Shown here in pieces: positions 1 through 6,211 of a stretch of 38,883 nt of DNA (position 1 is its first letter; each line of letters opens with the position of its first letter). The stretch covers positions 1-38,883 of the forward strand of contig CANMBS010000047.1 of assembly GCA_947496145.1 (NCBI GenBank). The letters are read 5' to 3'. The notes beneath the pieces were generated by a model. It had not been told where the DNA came from, did not search any database, and saw only the letters and a list, made by a program, of their open reading frames with translations. This DNA is from an uncultured Pseudovibrio sp. (GTDB lineage: Bacteria; Pseudomonadota; Alphaproteobacteria; Rhizobiales; Stappiaceae). The position numbers and the translations under genes are program-made.

Positions 1-1
1 C

Positions 2-718
2 GTTGATGACAGCGGATCACTGACAGGCCAGCTGTCTTTGCAGTTTGCTGATCCGGATCTTTCTGACAGTGATTACAGTGCAGCCATCAGTGCTGTGCAG
101 GTTACCGGCACACAAGAAGGCCTTGCCAGCATTGATGAGGCCAGCCTGCTGGCTCTGCTTGATATCGGCAGTGTGAGCAAGATTGCAGGCTCTGCGACGG
201 GCACGATCACCATGCTGTTCTCATCATCCTCACAGCTGTTTGACTATTTAAGAGAAGGTGAGCAGGTCACGCTGAGTTATGATGTTGTGCTGACCAACGG
301 CACATCCAGCCTGGCTCCGCAAACGGTCACTGTGACCATTACTGGAGAAAACGACAGCCCTCACGTCGAAGATGTGTCTGTTATCTGGGTTGGAGAAGAA
401 CGTGTTGGAACAGATGGTGATGATCTGCTCACCGGCACGCGGGGGGATGACAGCTTCACAGGAAAAGACGGCGACGATACCTTTGTGTTCTCAGATCTGA
501 ACTTTGGTAAAGATAAGATCACAGATTTTGCTGCTGGTGCTGGAACAGAAGATATCATTCGCTTTGATACAGATGTGTTTGCAGACTTTGAAGCGGTGAT
601 TACCGCTGCAAATCATGATGGTTCTGATACTGTCATTACCCTGGATGAAAACAACTCAATCACACTGACCGGAGTTTCGAAAGCAGACCTTCACGCAGAT
701 GATTTCCAGTTTATCTGA
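2..718 (+). CDS. C-terminal end of a large VCBS/RTX-like type I-secreted protein (5' partial)
   Basis: The frame is open to the left window edge, so only the last ~238 residues are seen. The N-terminal part resembles a VCBS/cadherin-like repeat: it contains the QFADPDLSDSDYSA block and ends in VTVTITGENDSPHVED, the usual VCBS end. It is followed by one hemolysin-type Ca-binding stretch (GTDGDDLLTGTRGDDSFTGK, near 407-470) and a C-terminal module ending DDFQFI. Families with this layout are exported by type I secretion through an uncleaved C-terminal signal and act as surface adhesins or extracellular proteins. No secretion genes are next to it here. The stop is TGA at 716-718. The full size and any catalytic domain lie outside the window. 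Confidence 0.88.
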   Translation, partial: VDDSGSLTGQLSLQFADPDLSDSDYSAAISAVQVTGTQEGLASIDEASLLALLDIGSVSKIAGSATGTITMLFSSSSQLFDYLREGEQVTLSYDVVLTNGTSSLAPQTVTVTITGENDSPHVEDVSVIWVGEERVGTDGDDLLTGTRGDDSFTGKDGDDTFVFSDLNFGKDKITDFAAGAGTEDIIRFDTDVFADFEAVITAANHDGSDTVITLDENNSITLTGVSKADLHADDFQFI

Positions 719-824
719 TTATGTAGTCTGATTGAGCTTTGGGTTTTAAAGTTTATTTTCCATGAGCTTGGTCTAAAACCTCTGTCTTCAGACGAAAAGG
801 CCTTCAGGCGCAAAAAACGCATGA

Positions 825-897
825 CCATGACTGTCAGCTTCAGAAAAGAGAGCTACTCGACTTGTTCGGCTCTCTTTTCTGAAGCTGACAGTCATGG
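825..897. repeat. Perfect 29-bp inverted repeat (IS200-type left-end hairpin)
   Basis: The arms 825-853 and 869-897 are exact reverse complements separated by 15 bases. The right arm includes the ATG (894-896) of the tnpA remnant, so transcripts reading in from the left would fold the start codon into a long stem. IS200-family elements are known to carry end hairpins that block read-through transcription and translation of tnpA. This one is longer and more perfect than usual. Confidence 0.85.
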
Positions 898-1140
898 ACC
901 ATTATAAGCGAGCCTCGCATACGTTTTTTGAAAATCAGTTCTACATTGTATGGATTATGAAATACTATAAGCCGATTTTGCAGGGCGAGTTGAGCCTCTT
1001 CCTGCGCGATACCATTCGCCGGACCTGCTCAGAGATGAAGGTTCAGATTCTGGAAGGTGTTGTCTCAAAGAATCATGTGCATCTGTTCGTGTCGGTGCCT
1101 CCGCACCTATCCATAATTGAGGTGATGCAGAAGGTAAAAG
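825..1140 (+). mobile_element. IS200/IS605-family element remnant, 3' part lost
   Basis: It consists of the left-end hairpin plus the first ~80 codons of a Y1 transposase. Similarity stops around 1140, where unrelated sequence begins, so the right end is missing. The exact 3' breakpoint is estimated from where the protein stops looking like TnpA. Confidence 0.7.
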
Positions 1141-1208
1141 GTCAAGTTCCCACGAACGTGTACTTTCGGCGAGGTTTAGGAGTTCAGCTCCTCGATGTTC
1201 CGAATTAA
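894..1208 (+). pseudogene. tnpA: Truncated IS200-type TnpA (HUH/Y1 transposase)
   Basis: The reading frame encodes 104 residues. The first ~80 resemble IS200 TnpA, including FYIVWIMKYYKPIL near the N-terminus and the metal-binding HUH motif (NHVHLFVSV, near residue 62). Full-length TnpA is about 130-155 residues and has its nucleophilic tyrosine in the C-terminal helix. Here the sequence after KVKGQ (about 1140) is unrelated and the tyrosine region is gone, so the protein should be inactive. The start codon lies inside the perfect hairpin 825-897. Confidence 0.8.
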
Positions 1209-1438
1209 TACAGCAAAAACAGGTCAACTCCCATGCTGATCGGGTATGCACGTGTCTCAACGACGGGCCAGCACCTTGAGGCGCAGATTGAAGCCCTGAA
1301 AGCTGCTGGCTGCGAAAAAATCTATGAGGAAAAGCATAGTGGCTTCGACCGCCACAGGCCGGCACTCGAACAAATGCTTAGGTCGTGTTTACAAACAGGA
1401 TTCCCAAATCGTCTGAAATGTGATTCAAGATAGCTTTT

Positions 1439-1843
1439 ATGGAGGTTATCTTGGCTCGTGCTTTGATGAGTGATGAAGAATGGTCGTTTTATGAGGCGTT
1501 TATTTTAGCCATACGCGGTCGTGGAGGGCGCCCGGCAAACGATCATCGGCGCGTTCTGGATGGTATTTTCTGGATTGCCCGTACCGGAGCCGGGTGGCGC
1601 GATCTGCCTGAAGAATTTGGTCGATGGCACAGCGTTTATCAGCAGTTTCGCCGCTGGACCCTTGCCGGGCTTTGGGAGATGATGCTGGACGTGCTGAACG
1701 AGAGTGGTGCAGTGCCCGACACCGTTCATATGATCGATAGCACAATCATCCGTGCGCATCATCAGGCAGCGGGCGCTAAAGGGGGACACAAAGACAAGGT
1801 TTTGGCCGCTCAAAAGGTGGCTTTACGACGAAGGTCCACCTAA
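1439..1843 (+). CDS. IS5-family transposase, first part (frame A)
   Basis: This is the N-terminal helix-turn-helix-like and first catalytic part of the transposase of the IS at 1381-2228. It contains GIFWIARTGAGWRDLPEEFG and the first DDE aspartate in HMIDSTIIRAHHQAAGAKGG (near residue 100). The frame ends at 1843. The conserved continuation GGFTTKVHLIANIKG is in the -1 frame from about 1813. An A4 run followed by G (1812-1816) is a plausible slippage site, as expected for IS427-type elements that make OrfAB by programmed frameshifting. Confidence 0.88.
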   Translation: MEVILARALMSDEEWSFYEAFILAIRGRGGRPANDHRRVLDGIFWIARTGAGWRDLPEEFGRWHSVYQQFRRWTLAGLWEMMLDVLNESGAVPDTVHMIDSTIIRAHHQAAGAKGGHKDKVLAAQKVALRRRST

Positions 1844-2220
1844 TTGCAAACATCAAAGGCTTGCCTATACGCGCTGAACTTTCCGGCGGACAGGTCTCTG
1901 ATTACAAAGGGTATGATGAGATTTACGACGCAGGCCAGAAACCGGCAAAAGTCCTGATTGCTGATAAAGGATACGATTCCGATGCAATCCGCCGAAAGGT
2001 TGAAGCTCACGGCGGGCAAGCGGTTATACCAGCACGAAACAATCGAAAAGAAAAGATGGTCGTGGATGGGTTCATTTACGCCCTTAGAAACCAGGTAGAA
2101 CGCTGTTTCAACAAGCTCAAAAACGCAAGGCGTATCGCCACGCGCTACGATAAAACCGCTGCTAGTTATCTTGGCTTCCTTCATATAACAGCCACAAGAT
2201 TATGGTGGCGAAGTTTGTAA
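1813..2220 (+). CDS. IS5-family transposase, second part (frame B, -1 frameshift product)
   Basis: This frame, read after a -1 shift near 1813, supplies the rest of the catalytic domain. The second aspartate is in LIADKGYDSDAIR and the glutamate in RNQVERCFNKLKNARRIATR. The protein ends with LGFLHITATRLWWRSL just before the right terminal repeat. An independent start at TTG 1861 is possible but would omit conserved residues, so the fusion product is the likely functional form. Both halves look intact, so the element may still be active. Confidence 0.85.
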   Translation, partial: KGGFTTKVHLIANIKGLPIRAELSGGQVSDYKGYDEIYDAGQKPAKVLIADKGYDSDAIRRKVEAHGGQAVIPARNNRKEKMVVDGFIYALRNQVERCFNKLKNARRIATRYDKTAASYLGFLHITATRLWWRSL

Positions 2221-2282
2221 ACACCTCCTAAAGACACTGCTGAATCTGACACGCTGATCGTGACCAGCCTTGATCGCCTGGC

Positions 2283-2619
2283 TGTCGGAGAGTAATAAAG
2301 TTGCATACTATTGGTGTCTTGTATTGGCAGATTTCAGCCAATTAAGATTTTACCTCAAAAAATAAAGTCTCATACTGACGTTAGGGAATTACATCAAGTT
2401 TGCGTCTAAGTCGAGAGTTGCGAAGTAATAAAGATTCATACTGAGATCAAGAGTATCGCTTACCGTCAATGGTTAGATCATTGAAAAAATAATGTATTAC
2501 AGTCACTTGCGTAGAAGGCAATGTACGCGACCTTGTTTGTTAATAGCGTAAATGCTTCAAATCAACGTGTTTAGTATGAAACTTAATTACTCAGTATTAA
2601 ACTTTATTACTTTCCTACA
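2283..2619. mobile_element. 337-bp miniature element with TGT/ACA ends and five internal end-type repeats
   Basis: The terminal 27 bases at 2283-2309 and the reverse complement of 2593-2619 match at 23 of 27 positions, starting TGT and ending ACA. Inside, the motif GTAATAAAGTNTCATACTGA recurs: 2292-2309, 2361-2378 and 2425-2444 on the + strand, and 2573-2590 and 2591-2610 on the - strand. Spaced same-strand sites at one end and close-packed opposite-strand sites at the other is the end layout of Tn7/Mu/Tn402-type (TGT..ACA) transposons. No gene lies inside, so it would be non-autonomous. No target duplication is seen: CTGGC at the left, GGAAC at the right. Confidence 0.65.
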
Positions 2620-2636
2620 GGAACCGGCAACTGTGT

Positions 2637-2732
2637 TTATGCCTTGAATGGAACATTGTCTCTGAGCACGGCATTTGCTGTGATGAGGATCTTTCGGGCC
2701 AGCGCGACCATGACGACTTTGAAGGGTTTACC
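2637..2732 (-). pseudogene. C-terminal remnant of an IS110-family transposase
   Basis: The minus strand encodes GKPFKVVMVALARKILITAN followed by AVLRDNVPFKA and a stop (TAA, 2637-2639). This is the conserved C-terminal end of IS110/IS1111-type DEDD transposases (the GKPxKVAxxAxxRKLLxxxNA pattern). The fragment is cut at 2732 by the TGT end of the next element. The rest of the gene is absent from both sides. Confidence 0.72.
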
Positions 2733-3909
2733 TGTGGCGAATTGCATTTATCCGGCGCTCGGATTGCAAACATCCTGATTTTTCGCTCGAATTAATTGCA
2801 TCTATCCGAGGTGTTAAACTCACATTAAATGCGAATGAAATCACATTGTTTGCGACGTGATCGCAATTATCCGGTTAGGATCACATTAGTTGCAAACAGC
2901 GATAACACGGGACGAAGAGAGCTTCCGCTGGCACTGCGCAGATATTGGCTTTAATGGTTTCACCAAAAGATCCTTCATTGAGCAACTGTGTGTATAAATG
3001 CAGTAATTTCGTTGCGATTACCTAATTTTAGAAAAGGAATACAAAATATGATTGCCTACGTCACCGTTGGTGTTGACGACATCGTTCGCGCGGAACAATT
3101 TTACTCAGCGTTCCTACTAGTTCTTGGCTACGAGTTAGAAGAGATCCATGGAGATCTGAGTTATGCTCTGCCCGTAGAACCGGGCAAGTCTCCTGTTGGG
3201 CCAGAATTCTATGTTAAGTCCCCCTTTGATGGGCGTCCGGCCTCTGTTGGAAACGGCAGTATGGTTGCATTCGAGGCGCGTAGTCAGCAGCAGGTTCGTG
3301 ACCTCCACACCGCTGCTCTGACGAAGGTCAGCCGGGTTTCCGTGACGCCTACGGATCGAATTTTTACGTTGGCTACCTTCGTGACCCTCAAGGTAACAAG
3401 ATCGCATTGTTCTCCAGCAATCCAAATGAACCTGGGCGGGACGGGTAACGTGGGTTTCGAGGCGGTAGAAACCTGCGTCGCATTGGCAAAAATCGGTAGA
3501 GTGGATTCTGACCTTACCTAGGATAGTTCAGGAAACGAAGGTTTCCCATACAGTCGGATTAAGCAAATATCCACGCTGATTTTGCTGACGAAATTTGTCT
3601 GTTTATCCTGTATGAAAATCATCGTATGCCTTCAGCGAATGTAGATGGGTTTTCAGATGACTTCCCACGATGGTTTGCCAAGCAGTTATGGTTGTTGAAG
3701 TGGTAAAGCTGGGACAAGTCGCTGATAGGAAAACCTCTTTCTCTATTCGCACATAAAGTGATCCGAACCGGATGATTGCAATCGCGATGCAAACAATATG
3801 ATTTCATTCGCAATTAATGTGAATTTACCCCCTCTGATAGACGCAATTAATTCGAGCGAGAATCTGGGATGTTTGCAATCCGAGCGTCGGATAAATTCAA
3901 TTCGTTACA
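2733..3909. mobile_element. 1177-bp non-autonomous element with ~160-bp complex inverted ends carrying a VOC gene remnant
   Basis: The left end starts TGTGGCGAATTGCATTTATC (2733). The right end read inward from 3909 starts TGTAACGAATTGAATTTATC. The inverted similarity continues with few mismatches for about 160 bp (2733-~2895 against ~3747-3909). Each end contains several copies of short motifs such as ATTGCATYTATCCG, CGGATTGCAAACAT and CACATTRNTTGC. Long ends with repeated transposase sites and TGT/ACA termini resemble IS21-like or Tn7-like elements. No transposase gene is inside; the only coding material is a frameshifted VOC gene. No target duplication is recognised. Confidence 0.72.
3048..3448 (+). 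pseudogene. VOC (glyoxalase/bleomycin-resistance) family protein, frameshifted
   Basis: Starting at ATG 3048, preceded by AAAGGAAT, the first ~90 codons read MIAYVTVGVDDIVRAEQFYS... with the first half of a VOC fold. Around 3315-3325 the frame breaks. The expected C-terminal half (FRDAYGSNFYVGYLRDPQGN then KIALFSSNP) is in the next frame and ends at TAA 3446-3448. The conserved NGG-like linker before DEG is missing, so a small out-of-frame deletion is the likely cause. VOC proteins are metal-dependent dioxygenases, isomerases or resistance proteins; the substrate is unknown. It is the sole passenger of the element 2733-3909. Confidence 0.8.
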
Positions 3910-3948
3910 CATAGGCTTCTCTGGTTGGCGTCATGTCGGTCTTTCAAC

Positions 3949-3968
3949 TTTGGATTGTGCAATCCAAA
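3949..3968. promoter_or_regulatory. Near-palindrome TTTGGATTG-TG-CAATCCAAA (copy 1)
   Basis: There are nine-base arms with a two-base centre, as in a dimeric regulator operator. The same core recurs at 5384-5401. Each copy sits at the start of a structured module, so it may be a protein-binding site or a recombination/boundary site. No promoter directly downstream was identified. Confidence 0.45.
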
Positions 3969-4033
3969 ACTAGCCACCCGATGAATCTGCGTCAACTCAA
4001 CCTATGCAGCACATTGCGTTCATTAAAGGCGGA

Positions 4034-4099
4034 GTGCCCTGATCAGCAAGGTCTACGCGGGATCGGCTGATCCCACTTTGACCTCGCCGACCAGGTCAC
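4034..4099 (+). repeat. Type A hairpin, copy 1
   Basis: The outer arms are 4034-4047 and 4086-4099 (11 of 14 complementary). The inner stem GGGATC/GATCCC (4059-4064 and 4069-4074) has a 4-base loop. Between the stems are TACGC on the 5' side and ACTTT then GACCTC on the 3' side. The inner bulge sequences match copies at 5449-5514 and 5676-5731 while the stem sequences differ in a compensating way. Confidence 0.6.
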
Positions 4100-4123
4100 A
4101 CATGTTTGCCTGAAGGCTTCCGA

Positions 4124-4214
4124 CTGGCCTTGTGCTGAAAAGCTCCGCGCCTGTGCATCGGGTCCTTGCAGGAGCCACGATGCCCCGCCGCTCCACTTTT
4201 CAGCACAAGGCCAG
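4124..4214 (+). repeat. Type B hairpin, copy 1 (perfect 19-bp arms)
   Basis: The arms 4124-4142 and 4196-4214 are exact reverse complements. The 53-base interior has its own stem (GCATCG...CGATGC around TCCTTGCAGGA). A second copy with arm differences lies at 5749-5839; its interior is largely conserved (GTGCATCGGGTCCTTGCAGG shared). Confidence 0.7.
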
Positions 4215-4280
4215 CCTCCAGCAAGCCGCCCTTCATTCCTTTTTCTTTGTCATCTTCACCTGAGGAACCGCTGCTTTTTA

Positions 4281-4387
4281 GGGGCGTTGCCCCTCACGGG
4301 AGCTACGTCGTTGATCGCCTGACCACAGGCTTGCTCGCCTTTGGCTGTGCGAGCCTGGGGACAGCCTCACAACTCCCTAGCTCCCGT
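4281..4387 (+). repeat. Nested inverted repeats upstream of the Zn-ribbon gene
   Basis: A small hairpin GGGGC-GTT-GCCCC (4281-4293) lies beside a larger one whose outer arms are ACGGGAGCTA (4296-4305) and TAGCTCCCGT (4378-4387). Its inner part also pairs (CAGGC...GCCTG). There is no U-run, so it is not a standard terminator. Confidence 0.5.
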
Positions 4388-4449
4388 TCACCCCTGTTTA
4401 GAAGACAAGAAAAATAGAAAGCGGATATTGCCAACACGGAGTTTAAATC

Positions 4450-5049
4450 ATGACCTTTCTCCAAAACCTGCCAGCCCTGAAAACGCTTAGCTCTGGTTCA
4501 TCTGAGGCGGGCACACACAAGCACCAGCATGACCACAAAGACGGGAGCATGAAGATGATCAAGTCAGTTGACGCCAATGCACCGGATTACTGGGAAAATG
4601 TGAAGAAGAACGCCACGCGCCGCAGGGGGCTGGAGATCGTGAAAACGCGCTTTGAGAAAATGCATGTCAGCGTTATTTATGAGCAGTATGTTGACCACTG
4701 TTTGCAGTACGTTCAGCAGGCGGCACACAAGGTGGGGCTGAGCGATCCAGAGCAATATCAGCAGTTCAAGCAGGAGTGTGCCGAGCTGATGAGCCTGCCT
4801 GAAATCGCCAGTGAAGATGAGGGGGCTATCTCAGATTACTGTGCACAGGCTGTGAGGGAAGCAGAAAGTGAGCTTTATGCGGAACATTACATTGACGGGT
4901 GCACACGCAAATATGTGACGTGCGATTGCTGCGGAAACTACGCAATCTTAGGCCGCTGGGAGGAGGAAGATAAGGAGGACGGCAAAATTTACGTCACCCC
5001 CGAGATTCACTGTAAGCATTGCAGTACGAGCCATTGGTCCGAACTGTGA
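4450..5049 (+). CDS. Hypothetical protein with C-terminal Cys4-type zinc ribbon
   Basis: The protein has 199 residues and its start is preceded by CACGGAGTTTAAATC, a GGAG ribosome site. The N-terminus is His-rich (HKHQHDHKDG, near residues 23-32). The middle is helical and charged. The C-terminus has two CxxC-type pairs, CDCC (near 157) and CKHC (near 188), that look like a zinc ribbon. No enzymatic motif is recognised. It is the only sizeable gene in a 3.4-kb structured non-coding stretch between the mobile-element nest and the transfer operon. It could be a DNA- or RNA-binding plasmid protein, but that is a guess. It is not recognisable as a known family. Confidence 0.7.
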   Translation: MTFLQNLPALKTLSSGSSEAGTHKHQHDHKDGSMKMIKSVDANAPDYWENVKKNATRRRGLEIVKTRFEKMHVSVIYEQYVDHCLQYVQQAAHKVGLSDPEQYQQFKQECAELMSLPEIASEDEGAISDYCAQAVREAESELYAEHYIDGCTRKYVTCDCCGNYAILGRWEEEDKEDGKIYVTPEIHCKHCSTSHWSEL

Positions 5050-5095
5050 GCGACTCAGAGACAGTTTCAGTTAACTTGATATACTGCCAGAGATT

Positions 5096-5178
5096 TAGGG
5101 GCGAAAGCAGCAGCGCTGAGCCAGCCAGCGCATCGAAAAAGATGGGCTTTTTCGACTGAGGCAACAGCCTTGCCCCTA
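5096..5178 (+). repeat. Structured hairpin after the Zn-ribbon gene
   Basis: The outer arms are TAGGGGC (5096-5102) and GCCCCTA (5172-5178). The inner perfect stem is CGAAAAAG/CTTTTTCG (5134-5141 and 5147-5154) with a 5-base loop. Nothing recognisable as a known riboswitch or tRNA was seen. It sits just upstream of a small frame with a strong ribosome site, so it could be a 5' leader structure or an end structure of the preceding transcript. Confidence 0.5.
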
Positions 5179-5194
5179 ACCGGAGGGTGAAGAA

Positions 5195-5281
5195 ATGAGA
5201 TTTTTTCCCATTTCACTCACGCTTAAAATGAAAAAGACCCGCAGACGGCTGGTAATCGCTCTGCGGATCTCATTCAAATAA
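5195..5281 (+). CDS. Possible 28-residue basic peptide
   Basis: An ATG at 5195 follows CGGAGGGTGAAGAA, a strong ribosome site at good spacing. It encodes a short Arg/Lys-rich peptide (MRFFPISLTLKMKKTRRRLV...) ending at TAA 5279-5281. The 3' half overlaps a hairpin (CCGCAGA...TCTGCGG). Support is only the ribosome site, so it may be a leader peptide or not translated. Confidence 0.25.
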   Translation: MRFFPISLTLKMKKTRRRLVIALRISFK

Positions 5282-5383
5282 AGCTTAGGAGGGGGGCATT
5301 AGCTCCCTTCCACTCCGGTATCATAGCCCGACCAGCCATAAAAATCAAACATAGCGCATTCATTGGCGGCAGTTCGTTTCAGA

Positions 5384-5401
5384 TTGGATTGTGCAATCCA
5401 A
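5384..5401. promoter_or_regulatory. Near-palindrome TTGGATTG-TG-CAATCCAA (copy 2)
   Basis: This is the second copy of the site at 3949-3968, identical across the arms seen. As with copy 1, a type A hairpin follows shortly downstream (here 5449) and then a type B hairpin. Confidence 0.45.
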
Positions 5402-5448
5402 AAAACTGAGACACGCCAGTTGTGCGGTATTTGCCCTGTTGTAGCGGC

Positions 5449-5514
5449 GTGCTTTGGTCTGCAAGCTCTACGCGGCATCTGCCGATGCCACTACGACCTC
5501 GCAGACCAAAGCAC
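5449..5514 (+). repeat. Type A hairpin, copy 2 (perfect 14-bp outer arms)
   Basis: The outer arms GTGCTTTGGTCTGC (5449-5462) and GCAGACCAAAGCAC (5501-5514) are exact complements. The inner stem GGCATC/GATGCC (5474-5479 and 5484-5489) has loop TGCC. The inner bulges TACGC and ACTAC are shared with the other copies. Spacing between outer and inner stems is the same as in copy 1. Confidence 0.65.
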
Positions 5515-5527
5515 CCATTTTTGCTGA

Positions 5528-5591
5528 GCGGGTTGGGCAAGGCTGGCAAGCGCCGGGCGCACCCGACACATGCCAGCCTTGCCCAACCCGC
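5528..5591 (+). repeat. Perfect 21-bp inverted repeat (type C hairpin)
   Basis: The arms 5528-5548 and 5571-5591 are exact reverse complements with a 22-base GC-rich loop. It follows type A copy 2 by 13 bases. No U-run follows that would make it a classical terminator, although CGTCTTTTTA comes a few bases later. Confidence 0.6.
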
Positions 5592-5675
5592 ACGTCTTTT
5601 TATTTCTTCTGTCGTTCTGCTTCCAGGACTGAGAATGACATCGGTTTTTCAAACCAATGTCAGGCGGTGCTTGCA

Positions 5676-5731
5676 CCAAACCTGGAAGGCTACGCTGGAC
5701 CTGCCGGTCCAACTCCGCCGTCCAGATTTGG
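5676..5731 (+). repeat. Type A hairpin, copy 3
   Basis: The outer arms CCAAACCTGG (5676-5685) and CCAGATTTGG (5722-5731) pair with one mismatch. The inner stem TGGACC/GGTCCA (5696-5701 and 5706-5711) has loop TGCC. The bulges AAGGC-TACGC and ACTCC match the family. Confidence 0.55.
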
Positions 5732-5748
5732 CGCTGCGCTCATTTTTA

Positions 5749-5839
5749 CTGGCCTTGCGCTGAAAAGCTCCGCACTTGTGCATCGGGTCCTTGCAGGAGC
5801 CACGATACCCAAGCGCTCCACTTTTCAGCGCAAGACCGC
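5749..5839 (+). repeat. Type B hairpin, copy 2
   Basis: The arms 5749-5767 and 5821-5839 pair over 14 continuous positions before mismatches. Relative to copy 1 the arm change TGTGCT to TGCGCT is matched by a compensating change on the other arm (AGCACA to AGCGCA). The interior is mostly identical to copy 1. Confidence 0.65.
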
Positions 5840-5842
5840 TAC

Positions 5843-5865
5843 GGTGCGGTGCCATGCACCGCACC
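5843..5865. repeat. Tight 10-bp hairpin
   Basis: GGTGCGGTGC and GCACCGCACC pair perfectly around a 3-base loop. It directly follows the type B copy 2. An additional looser repeat (CGGAGCAA...TTGCTCCG) lies just downstream. Confidence 0.5.
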
Positions 5866-6097
5866 TTGAACACGGAGCAACCCGCGAGCCTGCGACACCC
5901 ACTTTGCTCCGCTTCCAGAATTAAAACTTTTCTCATTCCTGCCGTCTTTTGAGCCGTCTTTATCCATGAAACGTTCGGGTTTCGGCTCATGCCACAAAAT
6001 TCAGTGGCACGAGTTGGTGTGAGATGGCACAAGCCGAAGCAGATTTCCGGCGAAAGCTGGCTTAAGATGGCGCAAGTTGGCTGGAGTTGGCTTGTGT

Positions 6098-6132
6098 TGG
6101 CACATGCCGCTAGGCTTGGGTGGCATGTGCCA
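6098..6132. repeat. Hairpin embedded in the 10-bp array, copy 1
   Basis: TGGCACATGCC and GGCATGTGCCA are perfect 11-bp arms with a 13-base loop (GCTAGGCTTGGGT). The arms include the array core TGGC in both orientations. An identical hairpin lies 114 bases downstream. Confidence 0.7.
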
Positions 6133-6211
6133 AAAATCAGATGGCACGAGATGGCACAAGGTGGCTTAAGATGGCGGGAGTTGGCCTAACATGGCCGGAG
6201 TTGGCCCGAGC

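Larger units (their letters stand above)
1381..2228 (+). mobile_element. Complete IS5-family (IS427-type) insertion sequence, 848 bp
   Basis: The ends are GGTCGTGTTTACAAAC (1381-1396) and its near-perfect inverse (2213-2228, 14 of 16 matching). A TA flanks both sides (1379-1380 and 2229-2230), fitting the TA target duplication of this group. The interior encodes a two-frame DDE transposase. Removing the element plus one TA exactly restores the resolvase frame, which proves the insertion and its boundaries. Confidence 0.93.
1233..2295 (+). pseudogene. Serine resolvase/invertase N-terminal fragment, split by an IS
   Basis: The first half (1233-1380) encodes [20 protein letters not shown]..., the catalytic N-terminus of a small serine recombinase with the nucleophilic Ser in RVSTTGQ. 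An 848-bp IS interrupts it at the LEQML codons. After removal of the IS and one TA, the frame resumes at 2231 (KDTAESDTLIVTSLDRLA). It then runs into another mobile-element end at 2283 and stops at 2293-2295. The rest of the catalytic domain and the HTH DNA-binding domain are missing. Such genes normally belong to Tn3-like transposons or plasmid multimer-resolution systems; no matching transposase is visible. Confidence 0.85.
3910..4449. other. Non-coding, hairpin-rich region (copy 1 of a structured module)
   Basis: No convincing gene is present; an 83-codon frame at 4166-4417 lacks a ribosome-binding site and runs across hairpins. The region holds a near-palindrome (3949-3968), a type A hairpin (4034-4099), a type B hairpin (4124-4214) and a further nested hairpin (4281-4387). 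The first three recur in the same order at 5384-5839. Confidence 0.7.

Noticed and set aside
3600-3615. ATCCTG at 3607 as a nic site
   Set aside because: It lies inside the 2733-3909 element without an adjacent inverted repeat or relaxosome genes.
4124-4214. Integron attC site
   Set aside because: The long perfect arms and interior do not show the expected RYYYAAC/GTTRRRY core sites, and no integrase is present.
4166-4417. An 83-codon frame in the hairpin region
   Set aside because: No ribosome site, low-complexity product, and it runs through inverted repeats that explain its sequence.
5528-5591. Intrinsic terminator
   Set aside because: The stem is very strong but no U-run follows directly, and no gene ends nearby on that strand.
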